Shown: piece after piece, positions 1 to 10,985 of the stretch | Numbering within the stretch: position 1 is the first letter of the stretch | Layout: each line of letters starts with the position of its first letter | Assembly: GCA_030549335.1 (NCBI GenBank) | Contig: CM060189.1 | Location: 29,783,001 to 29,847,000 of the forward strand | Direction of reading: 5' to 3' | Source of the DNA: Pontederia crassipes | Taxonomy: Eukaryota; Streptophyta; Magnoliopsida; Commelinales; Pontederiaceae | Length of the DNA stretch: 64,000 bases | Notes under the pieces: model-generated | What the model was told of the DNA's origin: nothing | The model's database searches: none | What the model saw: the letters and a program-made list of their open reading frames with translations, nothing else | Made by a program: the position numbers and the translations under genes

Positions 1-23
1 GTCAATAATAATAAATATATAAC

Positions 24-394
24 CTGGCGTAAGATGTCGCTCGCCAACGCTAGAATGTGGTAAAGCGTCTAGTATTCTCGACGGTGGCGGTGGGATAGCA
101 ACTATCATCATAAGAAAATACATAAAATTTGACTCCTATATAAAATTATGGAATATACAAAAAATAACCTAGTGTGACATGACGATCGTCGTCGTGCGAT
201 CGAGACGTACCGACTATGTTCCCCGTCGACGGTGGAGCAACTGTCACAAAAGCAAAATATTTAAAAAACTTTATCTCCTATTGTGTATCGCCTACAATGT
301 GTCACGTACCTGGAGTGATACGCTGAGTAGACCCACCAATGGATCGCCTACTATGTGACAATCCAGCTACGTGCCCCGTCGGCGGCGGAGGAAC
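24..394 (-). other. Three similar short exon-like units, possible second CACTA gene
   Basis: Three units on the minus strand each start after an AG with TTGCT or TTCCT, continue with proline codons (CCACCG/CCGCCG), and end in AG followed by GT. Their approximate limits are 394-310 (85 bp), 240-169 (72 bp) and 101-24 (78 bp). Reading frames include VPPPPTGHVAG, VAPPSTGNIVG and VAIPPPPSR, so they look like copies of one exon. They lie downstream of the transposase in its direction of transcription, where CACTA elements carry a second (TNP1/TNPA-like) gene. The splice sites and the shared pattern are visible; membership in a second gene is inference. They could also be a decayed tandem repeat. 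Confidence 0.35.
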
Positions 395-645
395 TGATAT
401 TATTAAAAAAAGGTATTTAACTATTATAATCAACTATAAATACGCATCTCACAATAAATATATTACTTGGTGGTTGTGATGGCTGACTCATCTGGAGTGA
501 ACGCTTGGAAGAGCGAGATGACTCAAATGCTCGACCCCTAGTAACCATGATTAAAAAAAAAGAAAAAAACTTCTCTTATTATCGGTAACCATATATAACT
601 TTAAAAAAAAGTAAAAAGCTTATGTCATTAGAATAACTATGGGAT

Positions 646-3600
646 TCATTCGCTTGTTTCGTATTCTGATTCATTTTCATCATCTTCATCATCATCGCTA
701 TAATCTTGGTTCGAGTCATCGTCAACGAAATTATCAAAGTTCACATCCAAGAGGTCATTTGAATTGAACTCTTCCATTGGCTTAGCGTCATCGACCAATT
801 GAAAATTCTCAACTCCATCGGCCACATCAATCGTCTCATTCACTCTATCTTCTTGATAGTAATCGTCCTATGGGCACATCGTTCGTTGTGTACGAATGAT
901 GTTTCATTGTCATCTACCATTGTTTCTGCTAAGAATAGTTTACTCCTCACCTTGCATGAGGCCCACCATTCATCATTGGTTCTTTTCGATGGATAATTAG
1001 TGTAGTACACTTGTCGTGCTTGTTTCGCCAATACGAATGGATCGTATGACTGAAGTCTCGACCGAGGGTTAATATCCACCAATTTAAATTTTTGATCGAT
1101 CCGAACTCCTTTCTATGGATCGAACCAACAGCATTTTAGCACCATGACTTTGTTAGATTTTTCCAAATAAGATAATTCTTGGATGTCTTCTATAACACCA
1201 TAGTAATCAAAGTCGTCGTCCCCGTACATGCTTCCTAGAACTCATATGCCGCTATTAATAGTTGAACATTGTTTACTATATTCTTCTGTATGGAATCGAT
1301 ATCTATTGACTATAACGCCGCAGTAGCTAAGAACTTATTTCTTCGGGCCATTACCGGAATCTCGTATTTGGTTCTCTATGACTGAGCCATTAATAACCTA
1401 CAAGAAAAATAACTAAAAACTTTATTAAAAGTTACGAACTCATAACAATTAAGAACAAGCGGAAAGATTTCTCACTTCACATCTCAACCAATTGAAAAAA
1501 TGTTCGTCTCGTAGTTTCAATAACTCATCGTTTGAAACTAACAGATTGATTTCTCGCTGTAATTCTTCGAATTTTCTAAATTCATAATTTTCAATTAATA
1601 CAATCATATAGCAACAATTAACTTTAAATTATATAACAAATTGCCTTACTCGAGATATGGCGTCACTTCGAGATAATTTGCAAGAACATAATTCTCAACG
1701 GCGGTGAGATCTCTGTCATTCAAGATAACTTTGCATCCTGCACCAAGAAGTCGATATGGGTACTTGAAGATGGATAAAATATTCATGTCAACTTCTCCTT
1801 CACCACCATCATCGTTTCTTGGAACTTGGGTGTGTCGTGGTTGTATGTGTGGCTCAAAGTATTTTGAAGTGAAGTTTGACACCTCCTCAATGAAATATGC
1901 TTCGCATATGGAGCCTTCAATTTTTGCCTTATTCTTCTTCCTTTTCAAATATAACATGCACCTTTCGAAAGGATACATCCATCGATACTGAACCGGACCA
2001 ACAATTTTTGTTTCATATGGTAGATGTACAATCAAATGTTCCATCACATCAAAGAAAGAAGGTGGAAATATCTTCTCAACCTTGCACACGGTAATCACAA
2101 TAGAAGTCTCTAACTGAGATATCTCTTCTTTTCGAACGATGGATGCACAAAGCTCTTTAAATAACATAGAAAATTCTGTTAAAATCTCCCAGTTGGTCTT
2201 TGGCAAAAGTTCTTTAAAGGCAATTGGAAGCGGCCTTTGCATAAAAATATGACAATCATAAATCTTCATCTCGTGTATCTTCCCATTGTCCAAGTTAAAA
2301 TAACGAGATATGTTTGATACATATCCGTCGGGAAATTTCAATTGCTTTACCCATTCGAAAACCATTTTTCTTTTATCATTGCTCAAGACATAAGTAGCTT
2401 TTGACTTTTTGCATTTACCATTTTGAAGATGAATGATATCTAACTCTGGTTTTTTGCATATTAATTTCATGTCTTTGCGAACCTGTATGCTATCTTTTGT
2501 TCTTCCTTTAACATCCATAATAGTGTTGAAAATGTTGTCAAATACGTTCTTCTCCACATGCATGACGTCCAAGTTATGACGTACCAAATTTGAAGACCAA
2601 TAAGGCAACTCCCAAAAAATACTTCTTTTCTCTCAATTATGTTCACTTCCAAACCCAATTTGCTTATAACTACCGGACTTCAGTCCAAATAAGATTTCAC
2701 TAAGCTTGTTTACTTGCTCTAACAATTCTTTTCCCGTCAAATGAGTTGGAGACAAAGTGTTCTCGGACGTATTCTTTTTTAATGAGTTTCGATCACGACA
2801 CATCGAATTCTCTAATGACAAAAACATCCTATGACAATCAAACCAGCAAACTTTCCTATAATTTTTTAAATAAAAGGATTTAATATTCTTTTCACATATG
2901 GGACAAGCAAGTTTTACTTTTGTACTCCAACCACTCAATATTCCATATGCCGAAAAATCACTTATGGTCCACATTAATGCGGCTCTCATAATGAAATTTT
3001 GCTTTTTAGATTTGTCATAGGTAATCACATCATCCTCCCACAACATCTTGAGTTCGTCAATCAAAGATCTTAAGTAAACATCTAAATTTTTACTAGGAGA
3101 TCGAGGACCGGAATCATACAAGTAAGCAATATATTCTCTCGTCTCATACACATGCTTGGAGGCAAATTATAAGGTGTCACAAAAACTGGCCAACATTAAT
3201 AAGCAGTACTTGATGAGCCAAATGGGTTGAAGTCATCGGTGTAAAGTCCTAATGTAATAGTGCGTGATTCTGCAGAAAAAGCCGGATGAAGTGCATCAAA
3301 TCGTCTCCATGCCTTCGCATTCGAAGGATGTGTAATTGAATTTTGATCTTCACGTGCCCTTTCTCTGTGCCACCTCATAAATGATGCAGTTTTTTCAGAA
3401 AAAAATATTCGTTGTAATCTTGGAACAATCGAAAAGTATCTAAATATTGCATTTGTCACATTTTTTTTCGAACTTTGAGAATTCTTTTTCGGCTTGAATT
3501 TGGTCTCGTCACAAATAGAACAACTCATAAGTGAGTTGTTTTCCTAGTACAACATGCAATGATCGCGGCATGCATCAATCTTTTGATATTCTAACCCTAA

Positions 3601-4254
3601 ATCTCTCATCAACCGTTTGCACTTATAAAAATGTCCCGGTAATTTCTCTGAAGCTGGAAGCATACTCTTAATAATATCAAGCATCCAGTCAAAATAACTT
3701 TCGCTCATATTAAATTCTGATTTTAAGTTCATTAGTTGTGCCACTGCAGAAAGTGTAGTTTGCTTCATGCATCCATCCCATAAAGGCTCATCTGCTTCTT
3801 CGAGAAGATTATAAAACTTAGAAGTCGAAGGATTCGGGTCTTCTTCGATCAATGTTTCGTCAACATTTTCTCCTAACATTGCATCTCGTATCATGTCCCC
3901 GTACGGATTGCTTGAGTCGCCCACAATGGTATCTACATTACTTGTTTCTTTAGCCCATCTTTCTTCGCCATGAAAGAACCAATTGGTGTATGTCAGTAAG
4001 AAACTGTTGTAATATAAATCCTTCTGTACATCATATTTTACTTTTCACTGATAACATTTGCACTTCTGGCATGGACATAAGATTTCGCCATATGAAGAAG
4101 CAACACATTCATTTTGATATGCCACATTAATGAATTCATCAACACCATCCTTATATTCTTTAGTTATGACTCCATGTTTATCCTTCCAACGACGAATCCA
4201 ACTACGATCTGACTTTAACATTTCTGTAACGGACAATATTAAGCCATATGTCAA
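646..4254 (-). pseudogene. TNP2-type CACTA transposase, inactivated
   Basis: In coding order the blocks are as follows. A transposase-associated domain lies at 4254-4045 (DRSWIRRW start, CPCQKCKC end). The TNP2 (Transposase_21) body runs over 3924-2610 (LIDELKMLW, AYGILSGW, CPICEKN, then RHNLDVMHVEKNV). A DUF4218-like block follows at about 2200-1900 (PYETKIVGPVQYRWMYPFER), then a DUF4216-like block at about 1210-840 (LVDINPRSRLQSYDPFVLAKQARQ-type) with an acidic tail to 646. Lesions are visible. Near 2634 a TGA replaces the Trp codon expected before EKRSIFWELPYW, in frame. Near 3150-3165 the frame shifts between the YNLPPSMCM stretch and VYETREYIAYL, next to in-frame stops. Family TNP2 proteins cut and join CACTA ends; this copy cannot make the full protein. 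Confidence 0.88.
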
Positions 4255-4263
4255 TAAATTCGT

Positions 4264-4320
4264 GTACTTGAAACGTGTGATTTTGAACTTACGAAGTCCA
4301 AAATCACATGTTTCAAGTAC
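4264..4320. repeat. Near-perfect 22-bp-stem hairpin
   Basis: The arms at 4264-4285 and 4299-4320 are inverted copies that differ at one position, which would be a G-U pair in RNA. They are separated by a 13-nt loop. The hairpin sits 10 bp upstream of the first recognisable transposase block on the minus strand, so a leader transcript of the CACTA gene would contain it. Confidence 0.8.
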
Positions 4321-4437
4321 TTCATCGTCGAATCATAATCTCATTTTATCACCAAGAATGTGAAAGTACATCTTTAGTAAAATTTATGAGAACATGATAA
4401 AAAAGGGGTTCTAGAATTATGAAAAAAAAGTATTTAA

Positions 4438-4690
4438 CAATCAAGTAATTAAGTAATGCTTAACTTAACAATCAAGTAATTAAGTAATACTTAACATGCA
4501 TTAGTTCATAACTTAACTCAAGTAATACTTAACTTAACATGCATTAGTTCATAACTTAACATGCAGCAAAACAATCAAGTAATTAAGTAATACTTAACTT
4601 AACATGCATTAGTTCATAACTTAACTTAACATGTATTAGTTCATAACTTAATTTAACTTCATGCATTAATAATTAACTTAACATACATGG
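4438..4690. repeat. AT-rich tandem repeat (CTTAAC/AAGTAATTAAG units)
   Basis: About four imperfect copies of a unit built from AAGTAATACTTAACTTAAC and ATGCATTAGTTCATAAC follow one another. The array lies inside the CACTA element, between the transposase start and the GC-rich minisatellite. No coding potential is visible. Confidence 0.8.
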
Positions 4691-4709
4691 TGGCGGGCTA
4701 GTACCTTCT

Positions 4710-5420
4710 TAATCGGTGAGGAGAGCGGCGAAGGGCGGAGGGCGGACGAGGCGGCGGTGGAGGCGGAGAGCGGATGAGGCGGCGGTGGAGGCGGTGCAAG
4801 GCGGACGAGGTGGCGGTGGAGGTGAAGGGCGGCAATGGAGGCGGAGGGCGGCGGAGGCGGACGTCAGCAGTGGTGGAGGGCGGACGAGGCGGAGGAAGGA
4901 GGAGGAGGAGGAGGCGCCGGTGGAGGCAGAGGCGGACGTCGACGACAGTGGAGGGCGGATGAGGCGGAGGGGGGACGAGGTGGAGGCAGAGGCGGAGGGC
5001 AGCAGTGAAGGCGGAGGGCGGCAGAGGAGGACATCGGCGGCAGTGGAGGGCGGACGAGGCGGAGGGAGGAGGAAGAGGAGGTAGTGGTGGAGGCGGAGGT
5101 GGAGGGCGGCGGTGGAGGCGGACATCGGCGGCGGTGGAGGGCGGACGAGGCGGAGGGAGGAGGAGAAGGTTGCGCCGGTGGAAGCGGAGGCGGAGGGCGG
5201 CAGTGGACGCGGAGGTCAGCGGAGGCGGACGTCGGCGGCAGTGGAGGGCGGACGAGGCAGATGGAGGAGGCGTCGGTGGAGGCGGAGGCGGACGTCGGCG
5301 CGTGTGCGGAGGGCGGTGGAGGAGGCGGAGGCGACGGAGGGGCGCGGTGGAGGTGGTAGGCGTCGGGCGTTGGAGGTCGGGCGTCGGAGGTCGAAGGTCG
5401 GGCGTCGGACGTCGAAGAAG
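4710..5420. repeat. GC-rich minisatellite of GGCGGA-type units
   Basis: About 700 bp is built almost only from words such as GGCGGAGG, GGCGGACGAGGCGG and GTGGAGGCGG, with near-complete purine plus C bias on the plus strand. Long open frames occur in several phases on both strands (Arg/Gly-rich plus strand, Ser/Pro/Leu-rich minus strand), as expected from low-complexity repeats lacking stop words rather than from genes. The minus-strand frame could be a 5' low-complexity exon of the CACTA gene, but nothing proves it. Confidence 0.8.
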
Positions 5421-5479
5421 AGGGTTAAACAGTAAAAGTGAAAACGAAGAAAAGGGTTTAGGAATTTAAGTAAATTGTT

Positions 5480-6985
5480 TAGCGTCACCCAAGAACGCGA
5501 CGCTAAGTAGACGCAATGTAGGCGTTGACTCAAAATTTGGCTAGTGCGGCGCTATGGAGAAGCTAATATGTCACTAAGATAACGTAGTGACACTATAGCA
5601 TCATAGGGGCGTCTCCATGGATTTAGCGTCTCAAGGATGCGACACCATTGAGACGCTCATTAAAAGTCTTTTTCAAAATTTTTAGTATATATGTATGAAA
5701 TTTTATTTATCAATGTAGCGTCTCATCGCATTGTGCCCCTTTCCAAATGTTTTATTACATTTCGACAATCTATAATGTATGTATATAAAATTATAAATCT
5801 ATATGTATATGTGTCTATAACAAAATTGTGTGCGTATATATATACATATGTAATATATGTGTATGTATATATATGTCTATGTGTGGGAGATTAAGTTACA
5901 ACAATGTGTTTATCTATATGTATTATAAATATATATGTGTATGTATATGTCTATACATGTGTGAGTCATATAAATGTAGATAACGTGTATATGTATACGC
6001 ATTTGAAGTGAATATATGTGTATATGTTTATATGTGTGAGATTAAGTTATAATAATATGTATATATGCACTTATTATATATACGTATAAGCATATACGCG
6101 TATTTATATATTTATATGTGTCCGATTAAGTGAGGGGGTAAAAAGTCAGCTTAGGAGGCGCAATACCGATGCTATTGAGTCGCTATTTACATTTAACGAC
6201 ACTGTAGCGCAGAACTAGCGTCTAATACTTTTTCACATCTCAATTGTACGACGCTACAGAGACGCCAATAGTGTCACCATAGCGTCGACACTAACGGCTG
6301 CTCTAGTTAGACGCGACGTGAACGCTATTGAGTCTCCACAGTGACGCTACAATGGTAGCAAATCACTCTCTTAATTCAACCACCGTAATTTCATGATTAA
6401 GTATATAATAATAATATATACATAATTAAGATATTATATATATTATATGTATAGATAACATAAACAATATAGGTAACAAATTATATATTTAGGAACACTC
6501 CTATCATGTAAAAATACATATATATATAATCGTGTAATTAATACTAATATAATATTTAATTAATTTATTGATTAACATATAGTATATATAATATATAGGG
6601 TTTAAATATAAAACAAATAGCGAGATAAATTATGAGTAACACCGTAGCGTCCAAATAGCGTTGCCTATGACTGAGACGTCATATAGTGTCTCTTTAGAGC
6701 TGCAAAACTTGCGACACTAGATTCGCGTCGAACGTCATCGACGCGAGAACGGCGCTAGGTGTTGCCGCACATTTTCGCTTCGTGGCGCGAAATAATAGCG
6801 TCTACGTAGCGTCTCGATTGCGCTAGCATTAGCGTCTATCTCTTGAATAGCTAAGAAGACGCTATCGAGAGGCAAGTAGCATCTCATAATTGTGACGCGC
6901 CATAAAGGCGCTAGTGGCGTCTATGTAACGTCACTGCTTTGGGCGACACTACTATGCGTCGCTAAGCGTCCATTTTCTTGTAGTG
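5480..6985. repeat. CACTA subterminal repeat field and terminal inverted repeat
   Basis: Many copies of TAGCGTC/GACGCTA-type words in both orientations occur in three blocks (about 5480-5730, 6150-6365 and 6640-6975), separated by AT-rich or TATATGTG-rich linkers. The field ends at the terminal repeat 6973-6985. In CACTA elements such clustered short motifs bind the element's own protein and are needed for excision. Confidence 0.85.
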
Positions 6986-7330
6986 TAATTCTTTCAATAT
7001 TCTAATAAAAGAGTATGAAAGACACAATTCTTCTCAATATCTTACCATCAAGGGTATTATCCTCAAATAGTTATATTAATGTAAAAATATTAGAAATAAC
7101 AGAATGAGAGTAAGTTGATAACTCATAGCCAATGTGTTATAATCTAATCAATTCGGAGAGATATAAAAACACATGCAATAACTGTAATAACATGTTTATT
7201 TGAAGATTATATATACAACTTTCTAAGCAAAATCATCACACTCCGATTGCAATCAATTTCTTTTAAATCATATCATGTGTATGCAAATGCAACACTCTTA
7301 TATGAATGCACGGATCAGTTTGTATAATCG

Positions 7331-7600
7331 ATAGGTGCATTCTAGAGATGACTTCCATCGTGATCAGCAATGTAGCACTTAATTTTAGTCTATCTTATCT
7401 CTTTCGTGGAATAAATCATATAGTGATAGATGAATTCTAGAGTTGGCTTTCACCATGATTTCTCACGATGTAGCATTTAATTTCATATGACACTTAGCTC
7501 CAGCCTACCTCATCCAATTTCTAAGGAACAAAATGATGGATTGAATTCTAAAAATGACTTCCACCATGATTAGTGATTTAATACTTAACTCTAACCACCA
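7331..7600. repeat. Three diverged units of about 95-110 bp
   Basis: Each unit begins near GAATTCTA or GCATTCTA, followed by AGATGACTTCCATCGTGAT-like sequence and then ATGTAGCACTTAATTT-like sequence. Units start near 7331, 7426 and 7536; the third is truncated. Divergence is high, so it is an old tandem duplication. Confidence 0.6.
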
Positions 7601-8205
7601 TACATGCATATGTATATGCATGAGACGTGCCTAAGATTAGTGCACAAGTCATGAGAGATATTTGATATATATGGTAGCATAACCTTAGCTTGTTAGAATA
7701 CGTTTTGATAAAATCCTGCGGATCAAGATCTAAAGCAGATAATATCGTATACAAGTGCAATGATGTTACGTATGATCGGAGTCATTCTGTGTGAACTTCT
7801 TTACATGGTGGAGTGCGATAATTTAACGAGGATGTTGAGTCCACTAAGAGAAAAGCATACACGAGATATGCTTTAAATTAGTTCCACATGCACAAGTCGT
7901 AAAAAAGATGTTGAATATATATGTTAGTATTTGACTTGAAATGATGCGTTTTAATAAAACGTGTAAGTCAATGTTCAAAATGAACAATATCTTACACAAG
8001 AAATAGAGAGAGGGGAGATGAGTACTTAAAAGGAAGAAACGATTTCTAATCTTCCAGTCACTAATTAATGAACCTGTTCTACAATCTTACCTAATGCTCT
8101 TCTTTTCTTTTGACTGAATTAAGCCCATGTCTAACTTTTCTTAGACCTACAGAAAGTTATTTAATTACTCTAAGAAAAGAGTGCGCGAATATCTTAACGA
8201 TCAGA

Positions 8206-8208
<3 letters not shown>

Positions 8209-8260
<52 letters not shown>
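8209..8260. repeat. (AT)26 microsatellite
   Basis: An uninterrupted AT dinucleotide run, followed by GTTTATATATATATATAC. The apparent ORF of alternating Tyr/Ile across it is a repeat artefact. Confidence 0.95.
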
Positions 8261-8263
<3 letters not shown>

Positions 8264-9752
8264 TATATATATATATACACACTACCTGGTGCTATTTATA
8301 TCTAATTTGTGATTACGTCGTATCTTGATATGTTACTATTATTAGCCGCCCTACTACTAATGCCATAAAACTTAAAGTTTGATCACTTTAAACCAACCGT
8401 GCTTGCACTCGTGTGCTTTAACTTATAAATACCTTGCAGGTCGCAGGTTATATATACTATTGATGATGCTGTCACACTAATCCCATTTAGCCAAAAAGTT
8501 ACAAGTTATAATGGGTTCGGCAAATCAGCATGATCTCGTTACATATTTATATATAAAGTTGCGTTTATTTCAAGTTACATGATATTTTTATTATGTTTAT
8601 TCTGTATATATCGGTTATATAGATTAATATATTTCAACCTTATATATAAATTCTTGATCGATCAATAAGTATTTTTTGAAAAAAAACTATTCATTTTCAT
8701 TCCAAAATTGTGGAGATAGATATTTACCTCACCTTAGGTATTAAAAGTCTTTCACATTAATTTATCAGCATGACAATTGTGAATGTTTCTTTTGTATCTT
8801 TATTTCTTAGTATCATTTTACCTTTTACATGGACAAACAATTTTTTATATTTATCTGCTGCAAATGATATCATTATCGATAATGAATGGCAGAAGTGCAA
8901 TTGGAAAAAAAAAGGCAAAAAAAGCTATTGTTGACTAAATTGAAAAACTTTGATAATTTAGGAGAGACAACTTAAATTAAGAGTGCAAGTGACATCTTTG
9001 CTGAAAATATTTTTCTCAGAAATAAATTTTATGTCATTAATTTTATGAACTCGTTCTTCTTTTTTCTGAACTTGTTGACTGGAGTTTTTTCAAGTTTTTA
9101 CTTTTGACACCACAAAGCATAAGCCGCGTCTAGAAGTCTTCGAGAGCATTTGGCTCACAGATTTGGACGTCATTGTCACTTTTTTTCATTTGAACACTGA
9201 TATTATTTGGACGACCATGAAGTGACAAAATAGTTATTAAAACAATTGTGCTGTCTTTTGAAAATATGTAAAAGATATAATTTATAACAACTTAGGATTA
9301 TGGTTATCCAAAATAAGTGTATGTGAACGAAACTGCTAAAACTCTTCCTACAATTTGATTATTATTATGATATAAATTTTATGTTTTTTTTTTTGTATAC
9401 TTCTACTACACAAGTTTTTTGTCTATAAAATTGCCAACCAAAAAATGAGACTGTGTGGCCCTTGAGAAACGAATGCAAGTTCATGAGTCAAAAATTCAAG
9501 TCGGATCATATTATAATATTACATAATAGAATGAGAGAACACACGCACAAAAAGATGGACAGGAAGACCTTGAAAAGACTGATCCATCTCTTCCAAGTTC
9601 CCATTAACTAGAAGTGGAAGTGCTAAGATTTACACATGCATACCTTGAGAGTTGAGACCAAAGACGAGCATTTATAGGTACTATGATCTAATCATATAAC
9701 TTCCTCCGCTTCCATTGAGGAGAAATTAAAGAGAGGCCTGAAGAAGACAGGC

Positions 9753-9756
<4 letters not shown>

Positions 9757-9782
<26 letters not shown>
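9757..9782 (+). promoter_or_regulatory. GA tract in the 5' leader of the WIP gene
   Basis: A run of GA repeats lies about 36-60 bp upstream of the WIP start codon. GA/CT tracts in plant leaders and promoters are known binding sites of BPC/GAGA-binding proteins; that role here is inference. Confidence 0.5.
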
Positions 9783-9783
<1 letters not shown>

Positions 9784-9818
9784 GGGAGGGAGGCAGGGAG
9801 CTGAATTAGAGCAAAACC

Positions 9819-10985
9819 ATGGAGGATGCCTCCGGCCTCTTCTACTTCCGTGTGTCCCCTACCTTCTTCGAATGGCTCAAGCCACCGTCACATCAGCAGG
9901 CGGCAGCGCGCGCCATGAGCCCAACAAGTACGCAGACCTCTTTGCATGATCAAGACCTTGGCGCACAGGAGGAAGAACACGAGGTCGAATGCTTGCCCCT
10001 CCTGAGCAGCCTTGAGGAGGCCAAGCAGCAGGGAATCAAAGAAGAGGAAGATGATGACCAGGTCATGATCAGCATGAACCTCAACATCGGTCTGCCCGGT
10101 GCATCCGGAGACGACTCATGTGCTGATCATGAGAAGAGGTGCAGTAAGAGAGATGACAACACCGGCAGGACCGCAGGGTTGAAGGAGAAGCCTCCGGCGC
10201 TGAGCCATGAGAAGATCAGATTTTGGATACCTACGCCCGCTCAAATCCTCATCGGGGCGGTGCAGTTTTCCTGCTCCGTGTGCAACAAGTCCTTCAATAG
10301 GTACAACAATCTTCAGGTAGCTACATATGATCTCCTCTCTCTTTCTCTCTCCCTCAACTATGGTGCATGTCTCAGCTATACTAAATTTACATGTGGAACA
10401 GATTGGTGCATGACCATGCAATTACCTAATTAACAGAAGAATTGCCTATTCTTTTAAGTTTTGCATTTCCTGCTGTTTTCTTTGACAAAAAAGAGTGTCT
10501 AAACTTATGAACAGATGCACATGTGGGGTCATGGATCGGAGTTCAGAAAGGGGCCACAGTCCCTGAGGGGCACGAGGCAGCAGCTGGCAATGCTCAAGCT
10601 GCCTTGCTACTGCTGCGCCCACGGCTGCAAGAACAACATCGACCACCCCAAGGCCAAGCCCCTCAAGGACTTCAGGACGCTGCAGACGCACTACAGGAGG
10701 AAGCACGGGGCCAAGCGTTTCCAGTGCAGGCGCTGCGCCAAGCCCTTCGCGGTGAGGGGGGACTGGCGGACGCACGAGAAGAACTGCGGCAAGTCCTGGG
10801 CGTGCTCCTGCGGCTCCGAGTTCAAGCACAAGCGCTCCCTCAACGACCACATCAGGTCCTTCGGCAAGGGCCACTCTCACATCTGCCTCTCCGCGACTGC
10901 CCCTTACAACGCCGCCGCGACGCATGATCAAGGAGGACGCAAGTCCTACATCATAAGCTTCAAGGAGGAAGCAGCAGGAAACTAA
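9819..10985 (+). CDS. WIP-type C2H2 zinc-finger transcription factor
   Basis: Two exons, 9819-10316 and 10515-10985, join in phase 0 (CAG|GT ... ACAG|ATG) to give 322 residues. The N-terminus is variable and rich in acidic residues (about 50-85). An EAR-like MNLNIGLPG lies at about 86-94. The family signature [12 protein letters not shown] is at 135-146. It is followed by zinc fingers: finger 1 uses C152, C155, H168 and H172 and is split by the intron, and three more C2H2/C2HC-like fingers run to about residue 300 ([52 protein letters not shown]). WIP proteins (TT1/WIP1, NTT/WIP2, DOT5/WIP6 in Arabidopsis) are nuclear regulators of cell fate in seed coat, transmitting tract, veins and root initials; which one this matches is not clear. 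The C-terminus is short and variable. Codons favour G/C at third positions, unlike the neighbours. The start is the first ATG after the GA-rich leader. Confidence 0.93.

Larger units (their letters stand above)
1..6985 (-). mobile_element. CACTA (En/Spm) DNA transposon, right-hand part
   Basis: The element is defined by a broken TNP2-type transposase on the minus strand and a terminal inverted repeat at 6973-6985, which reads CACTACAAGAAAA on the minus strand, the classic CACTA terminus. Inside that end lies about 1.5 kb of subterminal sequence dense in GCGTC/GACGC words, where the transposase normally binds. The transposase reads leftward from this end. The other terminus is not in the window, so the element runs past position 1 and is at least 7 kb. 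The 3-bp target duplication cannot be checked with one end; the bases just outside are TAA. Transposase lesions make it non-autonomous. The family call is firm; whether a second gene survives at the left edge is uncertain. Confidence 0.9.
6986..9756. other. Intergenic, AT-rich, no gene seen
   Basis: This stretch lies between the CACTA end and the WIP gene leader. It holds a diverged three-unit repeat (7331-7600), a second loosely duplicated pair of blocks (about 7620-7770 and 7870-8000, sharing CACAAGTC...ATATATATG and a later CAAG-ending block), and a dinucleotide tract. The last few hundred bases should include the WIP promoter. No convincing open frame. Confidence 0.6.

Noticed and set aside
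4709-5533. Several overlapping Arg/Gly- or Ser/Pro-rich open frames on both strands
   Set aside because: They come from the stop-free GGCGGA minisatellite; no domain and no consistent frame.
8110-8328. Open frame with alternating Tyr/Ile
   Set aside because: It is the AT microsatellite read as protein.
10446-10931. Long minus-strand and alternate plus-strand open frames across WIP exon 2
   Set aside because: Shadows of the GC-rich zinc-finger exon.
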